Source of the DNA: Riptortus pedestris
Lineage: Eukaryota; Arthropoda; Insecta; Hemiptera; Alydidae
Reading direction: 5' to 3'
Length of the DNA stretch: 64,000 nt
Assembly (NCBI GenBank): GCA_019009955.1
Contig: CM032230.1
Location: forward strand, 33,200,001 to 33,264,000
Positions 1 through 10,709 of this stretch are shown in pieces (the stretch's first letter is position 1; each line of letters begins with the position of its first letter). A model generated the notes under the pieces. The model was not told the DNA's origin and made no database searches. It saw only the letters and a program-made list of their open reading frames with translations. A program made the translations under genes and the position numbers.

Positions 1-490
1 ATATACTAATTTTATTTTAGTTATTGATTTACTTATTTATTTATTGAATATTTAAATATTTTATTAATGATTTTCCTATTGTCCAATGTCAATATTTCGA
101 TTTTCAGTTTTGTACCTAGCTTTGAATTTTGTTTTTATTTGTTCCCTAGTTCATTTATTTTGTTCTTTGTTGTGTTCCATTTTTATTTTTTTATTTCCAT
201 TCTTTTTTTTTAGTTCTATTTGGTTTTTTGAGTTCCTTTTCCGTTTTGAGTTCCAGTTCCGTTTTTGTGCTTCATTCAGTTTTTTTTTGCTTTCCAGTTC
301 TGTTTTGTGTTGCGTTTCTATTTCTTTCCCATTTCTGTTTCTTTGTGTTTTATGTTTTGTGTTCTATGTTCCTTTTCTGGTTTGTGTTCCTCATCTGTTT
401 ATTATATTTTTTTAACCTTTTCTGTTTTGTTTAATTTTGTTATTTATTTGTATTGTTTTGTTTTCATTTGAGTTTTATTTTGTTTTTTAA
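1..490. repeat. pyrimidine-rich degenerate simple repeat
   Basis: From about 85 to 485 the plus strand is dominated by T with scattered C and G, in short degenerate motifs such as TTTTGTGTTC and TTCCAGTTC. The open frames here translate to phenylalanine/serine/cysteine-rich low-complexity peptides and are not considered genes. Positions 1-85 are plain AT-rich sequence. A decayed minisatellite or one arm of a polypyrimidine tract is the likeliest explanation. Confidence 0.5.
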
Positions 491-1397
491 GTTACGAAGC
501 TTTTGTTAAGAGCAACATCGTCGAAGCTGTGAATAAATAAATAGCGCGTGAAGCTCCAATAAATAAATAAATATGATGAATCACATCTAAAGTTATTTAT
601 ATAAGTTTCATTATGTAAATGTATATGTATATACTTAATACCATATTTGTAAAACATAAAATTATATCGTTTACTTCCTTTCAGATTCAACCCCACTCCA
701 GTTAACCTCTTTAAGGTTTTTTGTTTTTGCAAGTTCAAATTATATGTTCACATAGACTTTGAATTTATTTTTTTTATTTAAAGATAAATCGTCATTCTTG
801 AGGAATCATCAATCAATAAATAAATATCTTAACTTGACTCTCAGCAGCTTAACATTATTGTTGAACACACATTGTTTACCTGTGATCTCTCTTAACAGTT
901 TCCTCCTTACATTCAAGTGAACTTTTCTCCAGGCAGTATTGTTCATTCAACCGACAGACTTAATTTTCTCTTCATACATTTTATTATTGTGCATTTTGAT
1001 ATTTTTTGACTCATTTTATTTAACAAAAAAGGAGATTAGTTAAAACCAACTTCCAATATCTTCGTATAGTAATTATTTTATCATAAACCATTATTATAAT
1101 TTTCCTTCATTTCCATTTTGATTTTACGTGAAACATTATATTTCACATTGTTTGCTATAGTGTATATTTTGCTTGAACATTTCCCTCTTCCTCCTCTTGC
1201 TGTTTTCGAGGAAATCATGATTTCCTGTTGTTCAAGGAAAGGACTACCCAGCCATTAGATGCAACTACATTGTATATAAAACAACGCCGAATTTACACAA
1301 CATGCAAGATCGGACGTAGTGGGGCGGCGAACACCGGTAACTAATGTTCATTAGCAATGTGTTAACGTTACTTAAATTGCTACTCTGTTAACTTTTA
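491..1397. other. no recognisable feature
   Basis: AT-rich non-coding sequence. I see no exon, repeat family shared with the rest of the window, or structured RNA. Confidence 0.5.
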
Positions 1398-1530
1398 TTA
1401 TTTCGTATATAACAATAATTTCAACCAAGATTCTTTATCTTTTTGTGCTATGCTGGCTCGAAATGGAAGAGTAAATTCATTTTCATCATTTAATGATTTT
1501 TTATTTCCAAAAAGGAAACTCTGCTGCATA
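1398..1530 (-). pseudogene. possible mariner transposase C-terminal relic
   Basis: The minus-strand translation has NKKSLNDENEF and, about 10 residues later, AQKDKESW. This resembles the mariner C-terminal pattern of a SLNGKNF-like stretch followed by AQKDKKFW. It sits head-on against a clearer mariner C-terminus that starts at 1541 on the plus strand, so this may be an inverted second copy. The match is short, and chance similarity in low-complexity sequence is possible. Confidence 0.3.
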
Positions 1531-1662
1531 GGCGGTTTGAGTGGGATGTGACCCCGACCCTCCCTTTTCACCAGACGTTGCCTCAACAGATTTTAACTTA
1601 TTTCTGCCTTTTCAAAAATCTCTTAACGGGAAACACTTTAATTCGCTCGAGGACTTCAAAAC

Positions 1663-2137
1663 TCACATAGAGGATATCTCTGGAATATGCTGGATGGTAG
1701 AGGAACCAATTGATCAGGATCAATAAGAAGGCCAAGTCCTCTACTGTTTTTAATATAATGCAGTACTGCTGTTTTTTAATATAATAATGTAGTTTTTGAC
1801 ATATGCTTATCGTTGTTTGCTTTTATTATTTGACTTGTTATTAAATTTTTTATTGTTTTGGCTTTAATTTTTAATAGTTGACTAGTCATTAGATTTTATA
1901 TTTTTATTAGTTGACTAGTTTTAAGAATTAACATTGTTTTTACTACTTATATCGTGTTTGTTTTTATGACTGTTGTTTATTTTGCCTTTGGCCATGCTGT
2001 GAATGTTAAATTAACTCGAGGTTTGTGTTTGTCAGCAGGCACTGAGGATGGAGCGTTGACTCCGAAAGTGCACTCTGCATTATATTAAAAAACAGTAGAG
2101 GACTTGGCCTTCTTATTGATCCTGATCACATAGAGGA
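1663..2137 (+). mobile_element. Penelope-like element copy 1, 451 bp, with target duplication
   Basis: The direct repeat TCACATAGAGGA at 1663-1674 and 2126-2137 flanks the element body 1675-2125. The body opens with TATCTCTGGAATATGCTGG and a segment that reappears in inverted form at the far end: GGATCAATAAGAAGGCC near the left, GGCCTTCTTATTGATCC near the right. The interior (about 1795-2080) matches the 3' untranslated part of the GIY-YIG-bearing copy at 39302-40364. There is no coding capacity. Penelope elements typically carry terminal repeats in varied orientations and generate target duplications of this size, which supports the assignment. Confidence 0.75.
2042..2082 (+). ncRNA. hammerhead-ribozyme-like core in Penelope copy 1
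   Basis: CTGAGGA (2042-2048) fits the CUGANGA core. It is followed by a GGAG/CTCC stem II and GAAA (2064-2067), then a short stem III (GTGC with GCAT) and a UUA cleavage-type triplet at 2080-2082. Stem I is not convincing. Hammerhead motifs are known in Penelope-like elements; activity of this copy is not shown. Confidence 0.4.
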
Positions 2138-2305
2138 GTTCATTGCGTAAAAATCTAAGAAGTTCTTGGAATTAAAAAAATCAAATTAAAGATGGAAAAA
2201 TGTGATAAATAAAAATGGGACGTACATAATAGATTTTAAATATTTAAAAGAATCTGAAGTTTTTATTGAATCGCCAGTATAACCGCTACGAACTTATTTC
2301 ACAAC

Positions 2306-2308
<3 letters not shown>

Positions 2309-2397
<89 letters not shown>
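2309..2397. repeat. (AT)n then (GA)n compound microsatellite
   Basis: About 24 AT units run directly into about 20 GA units. Confidence 0.95.
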
Positions 2398-2399
<2 letters not shown>

Positions 2400-2469
2400 C
2401 TTAGTAAGTAGGTTGAATAGATCAAAAATAGTTGTAGGTTCAATACCCTCCAGAGAGAATATTAGTTCA

Positions 2470-2745
2470 GGAGTCTTTCACTAGGATGGATTAATGTCTG
2501 GGGAATATAACGATGTATGTCTGTCAGGTACCTAGGATGACTTATGATTATGATTCTCTAGGGTTCTGACCACAACCAGGTGGGCAACAGGTGAACTGTC
2601 CCCTCGGGTATAATTGGACCCATCGGTCTACTGGTGGCAACTCATTCCAGGTCCTCCTTGGTTACCGGGGGACGTATACCGAGCTGATTACTCACTACGT
2701 AAAGCTAGGATCACCGATCACTCGAGTCTCCTTCGGGGGCGTGTA
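2470..2745 (+). mobile_element. probable 5S-derived SINE, body only
   Basis: This segment aligns in inverted orientation with 60290-60500. The strongest shared block is CTCATTCCAGGTCCTCCTTGG with flanking GGTCTACTGG and CTGATTACTCACTACG-like stretches. The copy at 60.3-60.6 kb also has a 5S rRNA-like head; this copy lacks one and so appears 5'-truncated. It is GC-richer than its surroundings. Assignment as a SINE rests on the other copy. Confidence 0.55.
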
Positions 2746-3430
2746 AATATCTCTATAATAGCAACCAAAAAATTGACATAAAGATTTGAGTACACGAACA
2801 TCAAAAAGTGGCAAACTTCAAAGCAGATAAAGAATTTTATATACCTGCATTACATAATCTTATTTTTTCCCCCGTAAGTAAATAACCATTATCGGTTGGC
2901 ACGCAATTTTGTGCGTCATCAATTCGCAAACAGAGCCAATATATACAGAATTGAAAAAAGTAAGCATTCAGCTGGAAAGGGCCAACAGGAAAAGCATTAG
3001 TCTGGAACGTGACGAGAATGCTAGTCCTATAAGATGTCTAAAAAGCGAAGGAGGTCCTGCACGTACGAGAAATACTCACACGATAAGAGGATTTCCTACA
3101 AGGGGGCCTTATAGGACTTTTTTTCCTCCTTCCAGACCTCTGAATACGTATTTTTATTAATGGAGAACCTTTTATCTCAAAAGAAAATACCCAAAGCTTT
3201 CCTACCATTGGCCAAACAGTTATCCAATGGGGCTAAGTGTTATTCTGTTATTCTATTAGTTCCCATTGGCTTACCGACTAACGGAGGCATCACTTAAGAA
3301 TGGATGTAAGCTCCAGCCATGAATGTCTCCTAGAACTCCCCCATCATTAATACTATTGACCTCTGAATAACGTAATGATTGTTTTTTATGACGCATGTCA
3401 GAAAAAACCTTAGCTGTATTATTATATTAT
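2746..3430. other. no recognisable feature
   Basis: Unique-looking sequence. A short open frame near 2909-3160 has no recognisable domain and is not supported as a gene. Confidence 0.4.
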
Positions 3431-3440
3431 GTGTTTATTT

Positions 3441-3456
3441 ACACACACACACGCGC

Positions 3457-3531
<75 letters not shown>
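3441..3531. repeat. (CA)n then (TA)n compound microsatellite
   Basis: CA units with two CG interruptions change into TA units at about 3503. Confidence 0.95.
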
Positions 3532-3535
<4 letters not shown>

Positions 3536-3867
3536 TCTAAGATTTGTTTCATTTTCTATTTAAATTTAGGATGGATCCATTTTTTTCACGTTTCAGGCCA
3601 TTCTAAGAACAATGGAATCAAAATAGAAAATCTTGTATGTCGGTCCGTTTGTTACTGAATCAAATACAATAGACTTCTATAGACCTTAAATTTGTTAGTC
3701 AACTATCCCAAGCTATAACATAGACTATAAGAGAATTTGGATTTTTTATATGGAGGGGGATTTACATTTGAGTGAAAACACGTCTATCTTAATATTCGTT
3801 TGATCGAGATAATGTAGATACATATTGAGTTTAGAATAACGAGTCTGGCACTAAATAGTTATTTATT

Positions 3868-3993
3868 ATACAAGTGACGAAAGTAGATCATTTTACAAAC
3901 TCGAGTGAAACGTTTACCCACACGAGCGAAGGGAATGTGGTAATTTCACGAGAGAGTTGTAAATTCTACTTTCGTCACGAGTGTAATAGTAAA
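3868..3993. repeat. imperfect inverted repeat (fold-back), about 125 bp
   Basis: The left arm begins ACAAGTGACGAAAGTAGA. The right arm ends TCTACTTTCGTCACGAGTGT, its near reverse complement, and the pairing continues inward with gaps (AAACTCGAGTGAAA against TTTCACGAGAGAGTT). It could be a degenerate MITE. The motif GACGAAAGT also occurs in the fold-back at 42785-42846. Confidence 0.6.
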
Positions 3994-4370
3994 TTTTTTC
4001 TGTAATCGTGTAATACATGATCAGATTTAACCAGAATATGAACAAAATTAGGATGTTGTGAAGATTATGGTATGTTGTTGGTAGGTTATAAGCATGGTTG
4101 TGAAAGGTTATAAGCATAGTTATAAAACAACTAGTGATGATTGTGAAGTAGTGCAGTTATAAACAAGTGCAGGTTATAAACAAGGAAGGTAATTATTATT
4201 ATTTTTAAATTTTAAAATATATTGATTATTTCCACCAATAATTCATTCACATTTCAATTTATTTTGTTAAAATAAATTCTTACAATGTTAAGAAACATTT
4301 AAAAGCATTTAATTTCTAACTTCAAATTATTTATTTTTTTATTTTATACTTATTACTAATTAAGAAGGCA

Positions 4371-4446
4371 ATTCACTTTCTTCTCTTATGAAGAAAGTGA
4401 TTACTTTCTTCACTCTATTGCAAAATGTTTCACTTTCTTCACTCAT
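4371..4446. repeat. CACTTTCTTC repeats with local hairpin
   Basis: Four occurrences of the ACTTTCTTC motif lie within 76 bp, one in inverted form (GAAGAAAGTGA), giving a small hairpin. Nothing else is seen between 4000 and 5160. Confidence 0.5.
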
Positions 4447-4459
4447 TTCAGTTTAGTAA

Positions 4460-5160
4460 TGTTACCATTATTCAACGATTATAGAAAAAAGTTGTTAATT
4501 TTATAAATTATGAAGTTTTGACTTCCGGCTTGTGATCGCAAGGGACATTATTAATGTTCTATAAAAATACCTAAATAGGATTGAAAAATATTTTGCATGA
4601 GTATTGTTAATATGAGCGATTTGATACTTTACTCCCCATACTTTGATGCTTTACAACTGATACGTTCTTCTATAGTATTACAACAGAATGCCTGGAAAAA
4701 ATGTTATCATATATTTTCTCCGGATGCTAAGATAATACAATCGTTTTATTTTGACGGAAAATTAGATTTAGTTAATACTAAAATGTAAATAAATTCATTA
4801 ATATTCGTCCTATAGATTTTCTACGTTGCAAGCTTAGCCAAACTGTAAATATGACTATTTAAAGGCAATAAATGTATTACTTCGTGCTTTCACTATCTAG
4901 TATTTATTTTTCGAAAGGGAACTATTATTATATTAATTAGTTTCAGGATAACAACAATTCTAGTTAGAAATTTGTCTCAATGCTTATATCTTGGTTAAAA
5001 AAAAATTCATGGCAGCATGTTTACTGTTCATGTTGTATGGCATTTGTGTTATTGGAGACGGGATAATTTTCTCTATCCAATCTTAATATTTACATACATC
5101 TAAGAATTTTTTGACTTCGCAACCCATCGTCGATGGGTAACACGGCTAATTTTATAAGTA
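4460..5160. other. no recognisable feature
   Basis: AT-rich, with no conserved coding frame. A 63-codon open frame at 4597-4788 has no recognisable similarity. Confidence 0.4.
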
Positions 5161-5164
5161 AAAA

Positions 5165-6096
5165 AGTCCGTCAATCAAGGGCTGCGTAAACTAAGCAGAT
5201 TTCCCACGTGAAGTTTAGTAATAGATAAATATACATACTGGTAACACAACACCACCATGAATAAATACAAACGGAAATAAGAAATGATTCATCCAATTTC
5301 AATAAATTGCCGACAGGGAGCATTAGGTTAGAAAAGTAAACAAACGGGTCTGCCCGCCTCACACCGGAAAGAAAAACAATTACTGAAATATATCAGAATA
5401 TAACATATTAATTTTATTGAGAACTATTTACTATATCTAGTACTCAGGATCAATAAGAAGGCCGTCCTCTACTGTTTTTTTTTTTAAACAGTAGAGGACT
5501 TGGCCTTCTTATTGATCCTGATCAATTGGTTCCTCTACCATCCAGCATATTCCAGAGATATCTAGTACTGTACTAGAGACCTTAATAATGAGTCAGAATA
5601 ATTGTTATCTCAATCAATCAAATTTTAGTAGTCCAAAACCTTAAGACGGGAGGGGGATCACCAGAACATATTTGCATGTATCTCGTATAATAAAGTTCTC
5701 TTCAATACAATTTTTTGTATTTAAACTTCGAATAATGTAATTTATTATGTAGAAGAGTATTGTTTATGTAACATGAGTAGAAGTGCCGGTTTGCTGATGG
5801 CTGAAAACTAAAAAATGCAAATGTCTCGGTTAATATTCAAGATATTGAATAAAAGTATATGACAATATTTATAGTAAATTTAATTTACAATAAGATTGAT
5901 TCTATACAATTTTTCGATCCGACATATGGTAACGGAGATATTTCGAATTTTCGAAAATCCTCCTCTCTAAACCCCCCCCCTCCCCCGGGACCGATTTCAG
6001 CCGTTAACGAACTTGATCTTTCTTTTTACATAAAACGACTAAATATCGAGTTTGGTAACGATTAAACAATAATTGCGACCGCTAGAGCGGTAACAG

Positions 6097-6158
<62 letters not shown>

Positions 6159-6282
6159 TTTTGAACGGACCTCATTTTCGTCATCTCCTGGGTAGGATCG
6201 ATGGACATTTGAAGAAAAATTTCGAAAATCGCGTCGTGAGTACAACCTCAATAGCTGATTTCCCATGAGGGAAATCTGCTAA
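5165..6282 (+). mobile_element. H element copy 1 (full length, long form)
   Basis: The left end is AGTCCGTCAATCAAGGGCTG, then AAGCAGATTTCCCACGTG. The right end is GATTTCCCATGAGGGAAATC then TGCTAA. In between are the family landmarks: AAAACTAAAAAATGCAAATG, a C-rich tract (5971-5988), the palindrome CCGCTAGAGCGG at about 6080, a (TA)n tract (6101-6156) and GAACGGACCTCATTTTCGTC. No protein is encoded. A Penelope hairpin is inserted at 5445-5557. Most other copies are about 0.65-0.7 kb. Confidence 0.8.
5433..5569 (+). mobile_element. Penelope hairpin-only mini-element, 113 bp
   Basis: The direct repeat ATATCTAGTACT at 5433-5444 and 5558-5569 flanks body 5445-5557. The body is AGGATCAATAAGAAGGC...CCTCTACTG, a T run, then the reverse complement CAGTAGAGGACTTGGCCTTC...GATCCT, and the unique end GGTTCCTCTACCATCCAGCA. 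Everything internal to the terminal repeats is missing. It is nested in H copy 1 and is therefore younger than it. Confidence 0.75.
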
Positions 6283-6289
6283 TTGATTT

Positions 6290-7260
6290 TAAAATTAATA
6301 TTTAAAAATGTATGATGGATGGTTCTCATTCTATTGGAATTTTACAAGTTCTGTTATCACTATCATTGATACTCTCGTGAGATGGACTGATATGGAATTG
6401 GTAATTGGTTAATATTCAAATTACAGAAAAAAAGGTAATTAATTTAAGAATAAAAAACAACTAATTTTAAGTTAAATTTCGAATTAAGATAGGTTACGTA
6501 TTATTTTTTTACCTGACTTAAAATAACTAAGATGTTTTGAAATTATGATTTTACACGGTCACAATCACCCTTCTCTTTCTTTTCCTATATATATTTCCAA
6601 TTTGAACGAACGCCATTTTAGTTGTCTTCTTGATTGGCCCCACGAGCAAAATTCTTTTAAGAGATAAAAGAACAGTTTATGTACAAATGTAACCGGTTAA
6701 TTAATTGAATTGTTTTTTCCAACTTATATGAAGATTTTATTGATCCAATTGGTCTAATTTACTGCCTGGACATGAATTTCCAGTGCACCAATTATAGATC
6801 ATTGTGGGTTGATGAATGAATAGCCATAGCTGTTTTACAGCAGCGTTGATTAAAATTGGAATGAAAAACAGGAATCTTAATTTACCTCATATATTTTTTT
6901 AGATTAACTCTTCTGTAGGATGCAGGGCTAGCCTGGACGGCTTATCAACAGGTTAACCATGACTTTGCCTGGAAATAATGTAGTGCAAGCTTTCAATTAT
7001 TAATTCAATTAATCGGCGTTATGGTACACCTGATGATTGTTTCAGAGAACACCTGTTTCCCATTTCGTTCCATCTCACGTGAGAATCAATGTTAGTAATA
7101 ACAAAATTTGTTGACTCCAATACTATTAGTGTTAACATAATTTATTGCTCAATAAAATAAATGATTTTATCAAGTGAGTACCCACAAATTAGTTCAGAAT
7201 TGCAATACAATGATAATGTAATTTGTTTAGAAATTTTTAATTTGATAATTCCAATGAAAA
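6290..7260. other. no recognisable feature
   Basis: AT-rich sequence without repeats shared elsewhere in the window or coding frames of note. Confidence 0.4.
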
Positions 7261-7262
7261 CA

Positions 7263-8364
7263 AGTCCGTCACACAGGGGCTGCGCAAACTAAGCAGACTT
7301 CCCTTGTGTGTTACTTTTTTTTTTAATTCCCACCTCTGCCCTCCCCCTGTACCTTTGGGTTTCCCTTTACCAGCGGTCTCCATTTATTAAGAGATATAAA
7401 ATTTTGAATAGATAAATTGGGCCAGGTAACATAGCTTAGCTCACCGAGCATGGCTAAGCATAAAAGTGCAATGTTTGGAAGAATTAGTTTAAGTCCGAAA
7501 AGTCCTAGGGAAACCCGCAGGCGTCAGTTGGAGTTTTACGGAAGGCTGAAAACAAGTTAGTACGAATAAGTCACCTAATAATTGAGTTAAGAAAATTCAT
7601 AGAACAACAACTATAGAACATTAATAGTTTAACAATATTGGTTCTATAACTTTTTAAGATCCGAGTAATAAGGGAGATATTCTGAATTTTCGAATCCCAC
7701 CCCCATTCTAAACTCTCGCCATTCCATGTCTTATTTCCGTCAATAACAAATATGATTTTTATCCTTGACTGAAACGGTTCAAAATCGATTATGTTTGAGA
7801 TCAAACAAATATTTTCGAGTAAAGAACGAAAAATCTTCATTGATGACATCATCACCACATAACGTAGTTGCATTTATCTCACAAAGTAAACGCCCAATGA
7901 AAACCGTATTTGATATTCAACCCTAGAATGGAGTGTCTCATGGCATAACAGATCATTTTTAATATAACAAGAAATGTAAAACTAAAAAATGCAAATATCT
8001 TGGTGAATTATCAAAATAATGAAGAAAAAAACCATTGTATATAACAACATTCACAGAACATTAAATTTGTATAATATTGGCCCTATTCACTTTTTCGATC
8101 CAACGTATTATAATGGAGTTATTTAGAATTTTCGAAATTCCCCCACTTTAAACACTCTTTATCCGATTTCTGCCACAAACGCACTAGATTTTTCTTTTTA
8201 CATAAAATGATTAAAAATCGAGTTTGGTTACAGGTATATAATTTTGAACGGACCTCATTTTCACCATCTCCTTGGTAACATCGATGGACATTTGTGACAG
8301 TTCTTTGAAAATTTCCTCATGAGTACGACCTCAAAAGCTGATTTCACTTAACGGAAATCTACGA
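7263..8364 (+). mobile_element. H element copy 2 (diverged, probably two overlapping copies)
   Basis: The left end AGTCCGTCACACAGGGGCTG is intact. Sequence from 7315 to 7545 does not match other copies. The block 7545-7850 matches the body of the diverged copy at 54115-54476. From about 7855 a second body starts (GTAGTTGCATTTATCTCA) and runs to a degraded right end at 8362. It lacks the (TA)n tract. This looks like an old composite of two related copies. Confidence 0.6.
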
Positions 8365-8601
8365 TAAGGCCCTGGACACCGTGAGGTTTTTGTTATGGAT
8401 CTTGTGTGATCTCTTTGTAACATTTGAGTCTACTGATAGGTTCCTATTTGAGAGTTGATATCATTTACAAGACATATATTAACACCACCCTGGCTACAAA
8501 AGTGTGATATTATTATTCTAGTCAAATAATGACTGCTATATTTTTCATTTACAAAGAGTTTAATATAAAATTAAATCTGTCATAACCTTCTCTAGGTTAG
8601 T

Positions 8602-9213
8602 GTATTGTTGCGAAAATCAGTTACATAAAAAATTAACAGAGATAGCCGCGTTTTTGGGAGTCACCACGGAGATGAAAAGAGCCGACCGAGGGACTGTTGG
8701 CGCCGGCAGTCCTTCCAGACTCTCTCTTCTTTCCAGACTAACGAGTCCAGTGCCTTCGAGACCTTCGTCCTTTGAAGTTGCCGCTCCTCTATATAAGCAT
8801 GTGCAACTCCCCCGACAGTTTAGTTTGTTCTCAGCTGTCTTCAAGTGTTCATCAGTGTAACAGTGCGACAGTGCAGTGCGGTAAAATGTTTTATGTGAAT
8901 AACAGTCTTGTGCTCTGTTTAAGACAGTGCAGTGCCGTTTACAGCGAAGTAAAGGAACAGTGCAGTGCCGTCTTTTTGTGAACTTCAATCTCCGTGAGTG
9001 AAGTATTGGACTGTGTAAGCTGAAGAACAGTGATGTTATCAGTGCATACTGTGAGTAGTAATTAAGAACAATTAACCAAGTGTATTGTGCGTTGTTAAAT
9101 AAATTGTGCAGTGATAGAAACTGTGAAGTGTGTGTGTGTTTAATTTTGCCATCCAAAAGAGCTCTTATTAAACCACGTTTATTACTGATTTTGGTAATAA
9201 AACGTAACAGTAT
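8602..9213 (+). mobile_element. solo LTR, 604 bp
   Basis: The element 8606-9209 begins TGTTGCGAAAA and ends AACGTAACA, the TG..CA ends of an LTR, with a 4-bp duplication GTAT on both sides (8602-8605, 9210-9213). A TATA-like CTCTATATAAGC near 8792 and an AATAAA-type signal near 9100 (TAAATAAATTGTGCAG) fit promoter and polyadenylation sites of an LTR. It contains repeats of the CAGTGCAGTGCCG type. Both ends, the TATA region and the 3' 200 bp match 50620-51779. No internal region is adjacent, so it is a solo LTR. The superfamily (BEL/Pao or Gypsy) is not determined. An open frame across it on the minus strand is incidental. Confidence 0.75.
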
Positions 9214-9860
9214 GTATTTGCGTTTTTGTATGAGGGGCGATATTCTACTTTTTCTAACATTGTAGCCATTTTTCCCTTTAAAATCATGTTTCATTGGGAT
9301 TTCACTTATGTCATAATCGTATATATCTTATGTTATGAGTAGAAATGGGGTTAAATGGAGACTAAAACTGAACAAATTACGCAAATCCGTTAGTATTCAG
9401 GCAAGAGAGAAAAAATTGTATATTTAAATGCAAGAAGAATGACTGTTGTTCAAATCATGGAGTGGTTTATCCTTCCCTTGTAATAAATCTTTCAGTCCCC
9501 TGGCTATGGGAGCCCTATGTCTGTAATTTCCACCAAGTTGCCTAGAATGGGGGGGGGGCGGCTGATGCGTGGAATTCGGCTCCCTCTTGTCAATAATCTA
9601 GGAAGTCTAGCAAGTTTGTAGCTGTGAACACTTGAGCCAGCTGGCTACCACACGCCTACTATCTCCTAACTTTCAGTTCTCTCAGCTCCCCCAACTTGTG
9701 ACAGGTTCAAAGCACCGTGACAAAGTACTTAACTGTTATGGAACACACTTACTCCTATTATGGCTTCTTGCTTCTCATCACTAATACTCACCTTCGCACT
9801 GACACCCTCTCAATATCTCCAAAATTTGTCACATTTAGACCTTTTATCAACGGACATGTG
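9214..9860. other. no recognisable feature
   Basis: Unique-looking sequence with a short G run near 9548. No coding evidence. Confidence 0.4.
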
Positions 9861-9866
9861 TTTGGG

Positions 9867-9867
<1 letters not shown>

Positions 9868-9905
<38 letters not shown>

Positions 9906-9908
9906 CAC
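9868..9908. repeat. (GT)n then (AT)n microsatellite
   Basis: Thirteen or so GT units followed by TA units. It directly borders the inverted-repeat element that starts near 9904. Confidence 0.9.
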
Positions 9909-10707
9909 ACAGGGTGTCCAACCTCCCGTGTTCACCTTGAAATCATCAATTATATTAATAAAATACTGATACTTGGTGTCCCATAATTGTGACCCCTGAA
10001 AACTCTTTTGAGCCCATATTCAACCTCGTAACCTTCTCGTGTACTTCTCCAGCGACAATAACTTTGGAATTTCCAATGGAATGCCATACTTTTTATGACG
10101 GATTCTTGTAGTAAATCAAATTCTAAAGCGGGTTTATATGGGTGAATTTTCCCATTTGATGCATCCTTTAGCTGTAAAGTGCACAAATTTGTATTTCAGA
10201 AACGGCACGCTTTATTGAAAAATCCTGCTACATAAAAGTTGTAGCCAACAAAAATAGTTTTGAAACAAGTCTGTGGGAGAGTGAAAATATAATAGTTTCT
10301 GAAATACAAAAAGTTCGTCACGCAGGGGCTGCGTAAACTAAGCAGATTTTCCACGTGAAGATATACAATAGAGAAATCTCCATACGATAGCTGAGCAGTT
10401 ACGGAAACCTAGCTTTTGGCGGGACTCACACGTGCGTTACCGCCTACATTTAATAAAAATGCAAATATGTTAGTTAATATCCGAGATAGAGAATAAATGT
10501 ACAGAACAATATTTATAGTAAATTTAATTTTCAATAAGATTGGTTCTATACAATTTTTTGATCCGATGTATGGTAACGGAGATATATCGAAAATATGGGC
10601 TGAAAATATTCTTCACGGGTCAGAATTATAGCACACCAAGTTTCAGTCTTTTATTAATACAATTGGCGATTTTAAGAGGGGTGACTCGGGACATCCTGTG
10701 TATATAT
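9904..10707. mobile_element. element with about 110-bp imperfect terminal inverted repeats
   Basis: The left arm 9904-10018 (ACACAGGGTGTCC...TTATATTAATAAAA...CTTGGTGTCCCATAATTGTG...GAGCCCATATT) is the reverse complement, at roughly three-quarters identity, of 10592-10707 (AATATGGGCTGAAAAT...ACACCAAGTTTCAG...GGACATCCTGTGT). Both outer ends lie against TA repeats. The middle has a smaller inverted repeat (TTTGTATTTCAGAAAC near 10189, GTTTCTGAAATACAAA near 10296) and a truncated H element. It is either one MITE-like element enclosing an H insertion, or two opposed copies of one element. Confidence 0.5.
10311..10588 (+). mobile_element. H element copy 3 (left half)
   Basis: The left end reads AGTTCGTCACGCAGGGGCTG. 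Similarity to other copies continues through CAATTTTTTGATCCGATG and GGTAACGGAGATAT, then stops where the right arm of the inverted-repeat element begins. The right half and (TA)n tract are absent. Confidence 0.8.
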
Positions 10708-10709
10708 AT

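Larger units (their letters stand above)
1541..2280 (+). pseudogene. mariner transposase C-terminus, split by a Penelope-like insertion
   Basis: The frame from 1541 reads PPFSPDVASTDFNLF followed by KSLNGKHFNSLEDFKTHIE. This is the block around the third catalytic aspartate of Tc1/mariner transposases, whose usual form is HPPYSPDLAPSDYHLF. After the insertion at 1675-2125 the reading resumes at 2126 with HIEEFIA, stop, KSKKFLE and then WKNVINKNGTYI, the usual mariner tail. It has in-frame stops, no N-terminal half and no terminal inverted repeats that I could see. It is a dead relic that predates the retroelement inside it. Confidence 0.7.

Noticed and set aside
86..471. Overlapping frames rich in phenylalanine, cysteine and serine
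   Set aside because: Low-complexity T-rich sequence with no conserved motif; all three plus frames are open for the same reason.
8617..9294. 225-codon minus-strand frame
   Set aside because: It covers the solo LTR antisense, with no recognisable domain. Long frames are expected where the TAG/TAA trinucleotides are depleted by repeat content.
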